The notes under the pieces are model-generated. The model ran no database searches, had not been told where the DNA came from, and saw only the letters and a program-made list of their open reading frames with translations. 64,000 nucleotides of DNA from Paraphysoderma sedebokerense (Eukaryota > Blastocladiomycota > Physodermatomycetes > Physodermatales > Physodermataceae): contig JAHLJZ010000037.1 of NCBI GenBank assembly GCA_025602915.1, positions 62,001 through 126,000 of the forward strand, in the 5' to 3' direction. The stretch's first letter is position 1. Each line of letters opens with the position of its first letter. The position numbers and the translations under genes are program-made. Shown here one piece after another: positions 1-11,761 of this stretch.

Positions 1-492
1 GGGGAAGAGCTTTATGTCTTTCAATTCAAAGGGTATGATCAGCCAAAGTGCTGAAAACGCTTTATAATGATTCATGGTAGCGAGACCACCGTCGCGCAGC
101 ATGCAAGCCCCGTTTTTATTGTATCAATGAATGCCACTCGGGGCTTTCCACCTCTTGTACTGGACGGAATTACCCACATACACATGGATAAGCCATATTT
201 CATGTGGGCTCGCTGGTGTGTATTAGGTCAGGTGCTAAAAATATTGCGACCGATTAAATGGAAAAACTATGATGTTCACGGACCAATTTCTCCATTGTTG
301 CGCATGAGAGATAAAATAGAATTAAATTACACTTATTCACAATACAGAATACAGAATACAATACATCCTATATTATAGAATGCTAGACTAGCATTCCGTA
401 GAAATATACATGTCTTCAAGAGAGTTATTTACAACAGATTGAATACAGGGAATGGCTATCAGCAATAAGTCCAGCGATGACACCTAAATCGC
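1..492. other. Window edge, no supported gene
   Basis: This is the left edge of the window, downstream of the minus-strand gene that ends at 493. A 103-codon open frame (67-378, +) starts with ATG but matches nothing I recognise and has a low-complexity tail. It could be the end of a gene lying further left, but I cannot support that. Confidence 0.4.
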
Positions 493-2667
493 TTACCCCG
501 GAAAATTCCCAGAAAATTCAGCCGGGAGAAGATTGCCAGGCAAAATTCTGCGGGCGGTATCCTGAAATGCTGCCAATGATAGAGGAATATCGAGAGCAAA
601 CCCAGAAAGTGCCCTTTCGCACCAAGAACAATGGTCAACATTAATAGTCGTAGCCGTGACAGTCAAGTTGCGAATGGAAACAAATGGTGTCCGTGAACCA
701 CTTAAAAATTCAGGCATTAATGCCCCAAAAACTGGAGTTAATGAGGCAATATCTGTCGGCATATTAACGGATATATTCCAGGAAAGGACTTTTGTGTCCG
801 CTGACAAGGGCGACGGCTGGATGCTAATGTCGCTATTTTTTGTTGGCAATGGCTTGTGTTAGTGTTTAAAACAGAAGATCACAAGGATGATAAGCTGTAC
901 CTTATACCAGCGTTGATCAATTGTGCACCGAGAAGACCAAGGGAGAAACCAAAGAAATAGTCCATTTTCAAAGAGGGTAATACCCGCATTCCTGGCAAAC
1001 TTAAGGACACAGGGATGACAGTAGTTCCATTCAAATTCGTCAGATTGACGTTTAGTGAAATTTGTCTCAGAATTTGTTGAAAATCCACACCCCCAAGATT
1101 TCCGGAATTTTGCAATCGGCTTATTGCAATCGTTAGAAGCTGTAACACAGGAATGTCAATTTTAAAATTCCGTGTCATCTGGGATAACCAAGGTGCCGGG
1201 GTAGCGTCTGGTGTGGGTTGCATTGCGACTTCCCTTCCTCTCTCAAAAGCAACAGGTCCATTCCACTCAATCGGGCCAGAAATTGATATCGGAAAGAACC
1301 CAGAATTAATGAATTGATTGACGGCTGCTTGTATTCTTTGACGAATCTCAAAGACGTCACTCACAAATATGAGGTCAAACGATGGCCTGATTGTGACTTC
1401 TTGATCCTGCGGAGGCAATACAAAATTTCGAACACGACCTCTCACGATCGGAGTATCGAACAAATTCAGTTGCATTGAAACGGATGGCGCCTTGGCGGAC
1501 AGAGGTAGAGGATTCCTGAATGTCAACTAGTCCAGAATCATTAGATCAGGTCTCATAATTAGATTAGGAACTAGGTTCATACCTGTGTATCAACAGTGAT
1601 ACCTGGATCCACAAAAGAAATTCGATCCATCGATAGTATTGGGAATTGGAATGAAGTAAAGGGTGGTCGTCGCGGGTTGTCAACTAATGTTGGATCTGGT
1701 TCTCGCACTAATCCCAAATCTATTTGTTTTCAGTCAGTATCATACCTTTATAAGCATCAAGATAATGCGCACTTACTTCCAGGGAGGCGATTCCCAGAAA
1801 TCACTGCATCTAATATTCTCGAGACACGCAAATTGGGATAAAAATTAACTTGATCAGGAATTGATTAGTTAACGGTGAAATAAGGGGATTGAAGATTTCA
1901 ATTTACTTACTACCGAGGAATGTTATTCCTAAACCCGTCGTAACTAAAAGTTCCCCCAAATCGCCAGATGGTCCTTCTTCAGATATCGCTTTCAAAAGCT
2001 GCTGCATCCTATTGATATCACCAAATTTTAAGGTCCCAGAATAATCCAGATTTGATCTCTTCGAGGAAAACATGTCTATAGCTGGATAAGGAATTTCGTC
2101 CACAATTATCGTGCCATCTTTTGTCGCAACTTGGAGGAAACCAGGAGAAAATCGAGCATTTACAGGAAATCCCCTGATAAATATCTCGCCTCGGAACGTG
2201 AAGTCGACAGAATTATTGGATAGTATCGTTCCAGTAACATTATCAGGATAAAGATAGGACTGACTGGATGCAAAGCGACTTCGGATAACGGCAGGCATAA
2301 TAGCCAAATAAACGATTAGCCCCATAATGATACCGAAAGATATCGCGACCGCACATCCAATAACCCAAAGCGATTTCTTTGGTCTTCCCCTATGTTTTGT
2401 TTGAGGAAGTTCGGCTTCTTCCAATTCATATTCACTTGACCGGAATGAGCTTATACTAGAAAACGTCGAAATTGGCCTAACCTGCCCAGAGGAAACCTTA
2501 CGATGTGGGTCTGCCAAGTCTGAATAAGATTGGAAAACTGCTCCATATGGCGCAGACTTTTCTGATTCGATTTCTGACATAGTTGAGGCAATACTCGATA
2601 ATGACGGGTGGGATGGTGTCATACTGAACCGGTACTGCCCATAATCGTTGCCTGAAGTTCTCGACAT
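493..2667 (-). CDS. DUF3712/Tag1-like membrane-anchored protein
   Basis: Five exons on the minus strand: 2667-1911, 1848-1777, 1719-1583, 1526-901 and 832-493, giving 643 aa. The start at 2667 (MSRTSGND) is the first in-frame ATG; the frame upstream is open but begins only with TTG. The first 120 residues are Ser-rich and cytosolic in style. A basic stretch (HRGRPKKS) then precedes one strong membrane helix (VIGCAVAISFGIIMGLIVYL). The long C-terminal part has no catalytic motif and is built of beta-rich segments with DFTFRGEI- and VTATTINV-like strands, the style of fungal DUF3712 proteins and yeast Tag1, a vacuolar membrane protein. From family knowledge this would be a type II protein of the vacuole or endomembranes with a lumenal lipid-binding-like domain. 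The splice at 1905-1910 (GTAAGT) and the others keep the frame. Family assignment is by overall look only. Confidence 0.65.
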
Positions 2668-2957
2668 TGTGGCAGGATCCTTTCGAACCGAAATTTTTGA
2701 TGCAGCTGCTTTAGTGTAAAAACTGTCGATGAAATATTGCAACCGTCATTTTATTTAAGGCAGCTCTTGGGGTTAAAAATGCGGAGTTCCAAATATAAAT
2801 CACAGAGTATAATTTAGAAAGCCATTTGACGGTTACAATCCGCGCCATTTGGCCCCAAATTCATTTTGTTTCGGGCTTGGCTAGATGCAATCGCACAAGA
2901 ACCTGTTCATCACAACGAAAATTCCAGAAGTGCAAATTATAAGCCCTCTGTCTCATT

Positions 2958-3278
2958 ATGCAACTCCGATCAAATTCCAGGCTTCCTTTGATTATTGTAT
3001 CAATAGTTGGTGTGGTTTCTGGGTTCTATATTTGGAAGTTAGTACCTTTGCTTGTCCTTTGAGCAACAGATTTGAACAGCTGTGTCCAACGCTTACATTG
3101 ACTTTCATCTAGGCCAGCATTGGAGGAGATATCACAACAGTAAATTCTTTCCTACACTGTGTATTTATCAATAGCTGCTCGCTAACCTTCATTCCTTGCT
3201 TTCAGTTCGAAAGATGAAGAGTTGAAGGCCCGCTCGGCTGAAAAGGATATCGCCAAATCTAAAACAGCAGAAAAGTAA
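2958..3278 (+). CDS. Small single-span membrane protein (59 aa)
   Basis: Three exons, 2958-3037, 3113-3139 (27 nt) and 3206-3278, sum to 180 nt and encode 59 aa. The protein starts MQLRSNSRLP, has one hydrophobic helix (LIIVSIVGVVSGFYIW, about residues 11-26) followed by KPALEE, and ends in a Lys/Glu/Ala-rich charged tail (KDEELKARSAEKDIAKSK). The short basic N-terminus and single helix resemble small mitochondrial inner-membrane or ER proteins, but I do not recognise a named family. It lies divergent from the DUF3712-like gene, whose ATG is 290 bp away. The first donor is GTTAGT; all junctions keep the frame, which is the main support for such a short gene. Confidence 0.55.
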
Positions 3279-3588
3279 ACGTCAAAGTTGAACAAATGCT
3301 AAGTGGAGGATTATGGCACTGATGTTAGTTAGCGATAGTGAATTGAAAGAAAGACAAGTATCAAAATCGTTCATTAGGACGATCTGTACAAACTCGGTCA
3401 CAGGGAGTTGTGAATAGCAGTACTACTTTTGCGATCTATACCATTATCATTATTATTGCACACATCATACAATTTATAAGTTTAATTTTGACATTGATCA
3501 TGAATAAAATTACTCCAAAACAGATTTTATTATTTTTTTGAAGCGTTTATGTTGTTGCTAGTAGTCTAAATTGGGGGAATCCACTAGT

Positions 3589-4310
3589 GTGATTCAGGAG
3601 AGATGGATGCCAATGCACGAGAGAATATCAAAGAACTAATGTCCAACATTACCGCATTCGTTTGATTCAAGGAATTCTGCCTGCAGTAGGCAAGGAAAGC
3701 GATACAATGAGCATGTAATTGTTGAATACGGATCACCAAGGATCGGCAGTCTTCTATTTCTCTTATAATACGAAATCTAACACATCGATAATAATACATA
3801 GTAAAACAGCATGTCGCAAACAATTCCTTCGAGTGCATGTGCCTTCCATCAACAATTCGGATGAATTATCCATTAAATTTTAAGAAGCACTGGAATATTC
3901 GACGAAGTCCTGTCGAACGCTCGATATGTGGCCGACAAAACTTTAAGTTACTTTCCAGCCTTGGAGGAATGAATGACGTGCTCAGACGATCTGGCTATAT
4001 CCATGGCTTACCGTCGTAAGAAACTGACCCGAGGCAACAATGATCGCAACTGGCAATTAATCTGGTTGGTATCACGAAATTATAACTTAACTCCATATCT
4101 AGAACATTCGAAGCTCACTAGACATCATTCCGCCGAGGCAAATCGCAGCCTGTATCGTTTCAATTAGCATACCCGCCACGTACAAAATCGAGCATTCCGT
4201 TATTTCCATGGAGCTTAGTATTGAAACTCTCCTCACCTCAACATAACGAGCGCAATGAATTGCTTTAGACTGCCAGACGGCCAATCGACAGTGCTCCCAT
4301 CGCATGAAGA
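3589..4310 (-). CDS. Possible multi-exon membrane-protein gene, structure unresolved
   Basis: The minus strand here contains several coding-like pieces that can be joined in frame. One is a hydrophobic segment (MEITECSILYVAGMLIETIQ, near 4211-4150). It is followed after short GT-AG gaps by IAIIVASGQFLTT (near 4050-4012), a basic piece with CRPHIERSTGLRR (near 3941-3887), and a helical terminal piece beginning FRIIREIEDCRS (about 3780) that stops at 3584-3589. Other splicings give different but equally open frames, and I cannot find a convincing start codon. It fills the 1.3 kb between the small protein and malate dehydrogenase, which otherwise would be unusually long for this part of the window. 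I do not recognise the product; a regulatory region with chance open frames remains possible. Confidence 0.22.
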
Positions 4311-4584
4311 ATCTCCGTCGTGCAGCCCAGTAGGAAGAAGAGAAGCGTCAAAATCACTTGACAAATGCAGACTTATTTAAATGCAGATGATAGTCCGTAA
4401 TCGTTGATGAATAAAATGTAAGCTGGCCCAGCCGAAAATGAGCTTTAAACTTTGCTTCAGCACTGATCTTATTGATATCATCATCATAACTGAATTATAG
4501 TCACGTGCGAGTTGCTTGAAAATATTTTTGCTGACAAGTATGTTCGAACGACTTCGATATCACTCACATTCCGCAATCTACAAA

Positions 4585-6108
<1,524 letters not shown>

Positions 6109-6327
6109 GGTTTTAGCTGTGTGATCTGTATTATTCACAGCAATAACTGTTGCAATCTGAAATTTAATAAATGTCATAAATTGAACTGAAACTTGTCCGA
6201 GATTACGATGATCATCAGATAAACCGGGACGTGTTCAGATCGTAAACAAAGATTCGTCATAATATTTTTGCACTGGAGCATTTGTACACACAATATACAA
6301 TTCTGTTTGATATACAACATTCGCAGT

Positions 6328-8185
6328 ATGACTGAAAAGTGAGTGTCAGGTCGCAGTGATTTGTTTTGCGGCTGATTGATTGTTTAAATTTTATCTCTCA
6401 CTTGTTTTGCGATCATGAACTCATTTGATTCTCTCGTCCAGGAAAATCTTGTTACTTGGTTCCGGCTTTGTTGCTCGTCCTTGCGCTGACTATCTTTTGA
6501 GGAGAAAGGAGAACAAACTGACAGTTGGTTAGTTCTCTCTGGAATAATGAAATTGTATATGACTTCTGATGGTTTCTTCATTTGCGTTTTCCACCAGCTT
6601 CCCGCCGAATTGAATCAGCTAAGGCTCTTTGCCCTTCCCACCCTAATGCCACTCCAATCTCTCTTGATGTTTCAAACTATGAAGCTCTGGCTGCCGCTAT
6701 TTCACAACATGATCTTGTCATCTCCCTTGTGCCGTATACTCACCACGCCCAAGTAATCAAAGCGGCAATTCAACATAAGAAACATGTTGTCACCACATCT
6801 TATGTATCTCCGGCTATGGCTGCATTGCACGAGGAAGCCGTTAAAGCTGGAATATCTGTCATGAACGAAATTGGTGTCGACCCTGGTGTTGATCACTTGT
6901 ACGCTTTAAAGACCATCTGGGCCGTTCATAAGGCCGGAGGCAAAGTACGTCGACATTGCATATTGGAGTCTTCATTAGATCAAGCAATAACTGAATACCT
7001 TTTTGATAATTAGATCTTATCGTTCACTTCTTACTGTGGTGGTCTCCCTGCCCCGGAGAACAGCAACAATCCCCTCGGTTACAAATTCTCTTGGTCTAGC
7101 CGTGGTGTCCTCCTCGCCCTTCGCAACGAAGCTAAATACATCGATAATGGCGCCGTTAAAGTCATACCAGGGCCGGAATTACTGAACTCCGCCAAGTTTA
7201 TTTACACTGGTTACCCTGCGTTTGCCTTCGAAGGATACGCCAACAGAGATTCCACCCCTTATGACAAACGATATGGTATTCCAGAGGCTCAAACTATCAT
7301 TCGAGGAACTTTGAGATATCAGGTTAATAATTCTAGAAGATGCTTCTATTTCTTCTGTGACATGTTGTTTCATATGTAATTAACATCGCTATATTTTAGG
7401 GTTTCCCGACTTTTATGCAAGCTTTGGTCAACCTTGGTTTCCTTGATGACTCAGAAAAGGAATACCTCAAGCCAACTGCTCCTGAAATTACCTGGGTTCA
7501 AGTTTTGGCTAAAATATTGGGAGTCCCTTCTACTGATTTGACTCAAGAGTACGCTTCACATTATTTCTGCCATTGACGAAGGATCTTGTCACTAATATCA
7601 GTTTTAGATCACTGACCCCCGTTGTGGTCCAAAAGGCCAAACTCACCGACAAAGCTGAGATTGAGCGTATAATCGATGGCATGCGATGGTATGTTTGCTG
7701 TTATTCATTGCTTACAGTTATCAGTCACTAAACGATCGATTCAGGATTGGCTTATTTTCATCCACCCCTGCGACCCGTCGCTCCAACATTCTTGATACTC
7801 TGTGCGCCACTCTAGAATCTAAGATGCAATACGGAGATGGTGAACGGGACATGGTGTTCTTGCAACATCGATTCCAGGTGGAAACTAAGGACGGTAAAAA
7901 GGTATGCTCATAGTTGCTTCTTGCTTTTGGTGTAATTTATGACTAATTCAGTTTGTATGTCCAAAGGAAACCCACACATCCACTTTGATTGAGTATGGTC
8001 AACCGAATGGAGTTACTGCCATGGCCAAAACCGTCGGTGTGCCTTGCGGTGTTGCCACACAATTGATTCTGGATGGCAAAATTACCATGAAGGGAGTACT
8101 TGCACCTATGAATGAAGAAATTGTTATCCCGTTGATGACAGAATTGGAGAAAGAAGGTATCAGCATGATTGAGGAGGTGTATTAA
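6328..8185 (+). CDS. LYS9: Saccharopine reductase (NADP+, L-glutamate-forming)
   Basis: Eight exons: 6328-6338 (11 nt), 6442-6527, 6598-6944, 7014-7322, 7400-7548, 7608-7688, 7745-7901 and 7967-8185, giving 452 aa. The enzyme condenses aminoadipate semialdehyde with glutamate to saccharopine, the penultimate step of fungal lysine synthesis by the alpha-aminoadipate route. The first exon encodes only MTEK; exon 2 gives the Rossmann motif KILLLGSGFVARP. Further marks are SLVPYTHH, NEIGVDPGVDH, CGGLPAPENSNNPLGYKFSW and a GLFSS...RRSNILDTLCA segment. For the last intron I chose the acceptor at 7966 rather than 7946, because it gives the usual DGKKET junction; the earlier one would add four residues (FVCP) in frame. 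Cytosolic, normal length. Confidence 0.95.
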
Positions 8186-8458
8186 GATTTTTGTATTCTG
8201 AGCAACATATTGAGGTAGACGACTGTTTACTGATATAAGAATACAACCAATGATGCAATGACTTGTAATTTGCGCACTTTCGTTTTCTGCTTTGTATGCT
8301 GCTTTGACAACTGGATTGCATTGGACGGCGGAACCAACGCGAATGTCCTAGATGATGTCATTTCGACTCAGCCTCGGACGGGTCTTTAGCCATAAGTATG
8401 GCCTCTGACTCTGATTGCTCTAGAGTTTTATAATTTGGAAAGTATTATTGCGAAAAAT

Positions 8459-9325
8459 ATGTCAAGACAACAGTCATCCGGTGTGCTCAATACCAAGTGT
8501 CCGCTCATAAGTGATCTGACGTACTTGCAAGGAAGCTCGACTCAACTGGGAGGTGACATTCCTTCAAATGTCGAACCGTCTGATCCAAGACGAGCCATTA
8601 AGGTAGTCGAATTTTGGGCTACATGGTAAGTTTATTTGGTTACATGTAGTGCTGTTTACACTCTTTCGGTGCTGAACATGTAATTTGGTTTTTCCAGGTG
8701 TCCGCCATGTAGACAATCCATACCTCACTTAAACAAGATCCACGAAAAATATAAGACTGATCGTAAAAACGTCGTAGTCGTTGGTATTACCAATGAAGAT
8801 GATGAGAAGGTAAATTTACTTCAAGTATTAATAATGTTTCCTGCTGTCGAGACCAAACTAAGCAAACTTTCTCCTCATGGTTGCCCTGTTCAGCGAGTCC
8901 GGTCTTTCATAAATTCTCCTTCAACTCGGATATCTTACTCCGTTGCCTTGGATTCGTCATTCCAAGCATACAAACATCTTGTGGATCGGTCTGGGTCTCG
9001 CGGTATTCCTACCGCATTTATTTTATCGCCCGATAATGTTGTCAAATGGGTGGGTCATCCATTGGATCCTCAATTCGAGAGAACATTAGATCAGTTGGTT
9101 CAATCTTGTGATGTAAATTTAAGTAAGAGTGACCAGAAGGAGAACGTAGGAGGCAAACAATACGGAAAAAAAGTAAGGATGAGTGTAAGTCAAGTGAAAG
9201 GTTTAAATGCTGGGGAGTTGAGGAAGATTTTAAATAAGTGTGGGGTGGATTGCACTGGCTGTCTCGAAAAGCAAGAATTTGTGGATCTGGCGTTGAAAAA
9301 CTGTATCGATGTTGTTGAAGAATGA
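8459..9325 (+). CDS. TlpA-like thioredoxin-fold protein with C-terminal helical domain
   Basis: Three exons, 8459-8625, 8698-8809 and 8894-9325, encode 236 aa starting MSRQQSSG; eight further codons upstream are open but lack an ATG. The middle is a thioredoxin fold of the TlpA/ResA/AhpC type: VVEFWATWCPPCRQSIPHL has a CPPC redox pair, followed by VVVVGITNEDDEK and, later, the cis-proline region GSRGIPTAFIL. The C-terminal 60 residues (LNAGELRKILNKCGVDCTGC then LEKQEFVDLAL) look like the small helical domain seen at the end of ARMET/MANF-like and some RING proteins, with two extra cysteines. No signal peptide is visible, so it may act in the cytosol or nucleus as a disulfide reductase. The exact substrate is unknown. 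Confidence 0.7.
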
Positions 9326-9968
9326 TGATACAAAATTTGTAGATATAGTAAATCTTTCTTTACAGATAAACTGTTATGTTTGAATAAAACCAAATGTTCT
9401 AATTCCTGCCACATTGGAAAAGTCTTTGTCTCGATGTACCAAACTATCTGGGTTCGGGTGAATGCGACCAACTTTATTACTTTCATGACTCCAAGGCATT
9501 TCGCACATTTTTGTCCAGTCTCATTACAATGGTGTGCGGCATGTGCTGATGTCGGATATTAAGGAGAATTTGTATACATATATCTACAAGCAAACTGATT
9601 CATAAATTTCCGAGTTTTTATATTTCAAGCGTGCCATCGCATTAAAAAGTTGCCGCAATCAATTGTTCGCGATCATTCATGCTGCATGAATATTTGCCGA
9701 CTTGTATTCTTGCCAAACAAAATTCGCTTTATCACAAGATGTCTGCATCAGCATAACAAAATCGTCTGATCAGCTCAATGCCAACTTTCTGCTATGAAAT
9801 GTCTGCTGATGAGTGTAGGATACCGGGTCTATGCATCCATCATCAATGTATCCGCATCCCGCAGAAACCCCCATGAAAGTGTTAGGCCGCCATTCCAAAG
9901 GCTATAAATACAAAGGTTAAATCCTTTCCCACCAGTTCAAACGATAACTCAAATTCAGTTATTTCACA
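9326..9968 (+). promoter_or_regulatory. Promoter region of the carboxypeptidase gene with TATA box
   Basis: No gene is supported in these 643 bp. A clear TATA box (TATAAATA, 9903-9910) lies 59 bp before the ATG of the secreted carboxypeptidase. This is unlike most genes in the window, which have no obvious TATA element, and suggests a strongly regulated gene. Confidence 0.5.
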
Positions 9969-11591
9969 ATGAAGGCCCCAATTGTCGCAGTTCTCAGCTG
10001 TCTTCTTCTCGGTATTGTCAACGCCATCCCAACTGGAATCGAATCTTTTGCTGGTCATCAGGTTCTCCGATTCAATGTAAAATCAAAATCAGAAATAAAG
10101 AAGTTGACCGAAGTCGTAGAGGTTTGTGTACACTATTCAGCAATATAAAAACTGAATTACATTCTAATTCACATTATTGCAGAAATACAACCTAGATACA
10201 TGGAGTTCCATCTCCATTGGACAAACCGACATTCGTGTCCCTCCTTCCGCTCTGTCAGACGTCAAAGCTCTTCCCATCGAACATTCGACATTTATACCCG
10301 ACCTTGGAGAACTTGTCGCAGAAGAGCGCACATTGAATCAGCTATCAGCCGATGATTTCTTTACAGGTTATCATAAATTCGAAGAAATCGAAACCTATAT
10401 GCAAGATCTGTTGACAGCATACCCTAAGCTGGTGACCAAAGTTGAAATTGGCCAAACCTTTGAAGGTGCCACCATTTGGGGTCTCAAAGTTACAGGAACA
10501 GGTAACGGACCCAAAAAAGGATTTGTTATGCATGGCGGGTTAGTTTTATTTACCTTTGGTCGTCAACTATTCTCACGTATATTGACATACACTATTATGC
10601 ACAGTATTCACGCAAGAGAATGGATCACAGTTGCTAGTGTAACCTACACACTCAATGAACTGGTCACGCAATATGGAAAAGATGCAGAAATCACAGCGTT
10701 GATGGATTACTTTTCTTTCACGATCATCCCGGTCCTCAATATTGACGGTTACAAATACACATGGAACGGAAGCAGAATGGTAAGAGCTGTCCTCTAACTT
10801 CCGTTTACCCAATGATGAGTATTAACCTTAATGCCCCTTTAGTGGCGTAAAAATCGACAACCCCAAGGCAATTGTATCGGAACTGACGCTAATCGCAATT
10901 TCGAGTAAGTTTTTAACATTTTTCGACTCTGTTCAAGAAGAGGATCTCACTGACGTGTATGTTTTGAAAAGCTACCAATGGGGCGCAGGAGGAAGTTCTT
11001 CAAACCCTTGTTCTGATACGTATAGAGGACCTACCGCAGGATCGGCTCTGGAAACCGCGGCAATTCAAAATTTTGTCAAAAAAGAAGCTCCGGTAGCTTA
11101 TATTGATGTCCACGCATATTCTCAACTCTGGATGGTATGTATCATTAATTTACTGTTAACAGCGTGAAGATTTTGAACTAAAATCATTTTTCAAAAGTAC
11201 CCATTCGGTTACTCTTGTCGAGCATCATCATCTGACGCTAAAGTGCAACAGCAAGGAGCCGAAAAAGCTGTAGCTGCACTCAAAGCCGTGAACGGTTTAT
11301 CATTCAAAGCCGGCGATATCTGTAATACAATTTACCAAGCATCAGGTAGTTCAGTGGATTACATGTACGCTGAGGCTAAAGTCAAATACAGTTACGCCGT
11401 CGAATTGAGAGATACTGGACGTTACGGATTCGTCATTCCTCCCAACCAGATCAAGTACGCTTTTCAGTCGTATGATATATTCTTGGAGTTATTGATTCTA
11501 GACGACTAATACATTTCTTTTCAGACCTGCCGGTGCTGAATACTTTGCCGCTGTTAAAGCATTAGGTGCATTCATCCAACAGCAAAATTAG
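9969..11591 (+). CDS. Secreted zinc carboxypeptidase, M14A family
   Basis: Seven exons: 9969-10121, 10183-10538, 10605-10779, 10843-10904, 10972-11134, 11198-11454 and 11525-11591, giving 410 aa. It removes C-terminal residues from peptides outside the cell. MKAPIVAVLSCLLLGIVNA is a signal peptide; a propeptide of about 90 residues follows, with a peptidase domain from FFTGYHKFEEIETYM on. Zinc ligands are seen in HAREW (His, Glu) and VHAYSQLW (His). Substrate residues are TDANRNFDYQWG (Asn-Arg), SSVDYMY and the general base Glu in YAVELRDTGRYGF. Cys pairs are present as in pancreatic carboxypeptidase A. The full set of catalytic residues says the enzyme should be active. It is preceded by a TATA box and converges on the next gene, 170 bp away. 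Confidence 0.95.
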
Positions 11592-11761
11592 TGGCGAATT
11601 CAATTCTGATTCAGAAAAAGCCAAATACTGTAGAATATGTAAATATATCCGTAGACGTAAACAGGTTTTGCAAATACATCGTTTAAGCATTGAACATAGT
11701 TATCTTTATTTTGCCCAAAAGAGGAAGAACCCGCTATCAAAACCCAAACATCGCATCTAGT

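Noticed and set aside
67-378. 103-codon open frame at the left edge
   Set aside because: It starts with ATG but has no recognisable domain, and its tail is a QYRIQNT-type low-complexity repeat. It could be a fragment of a gene outside the window, but nothing supports this.
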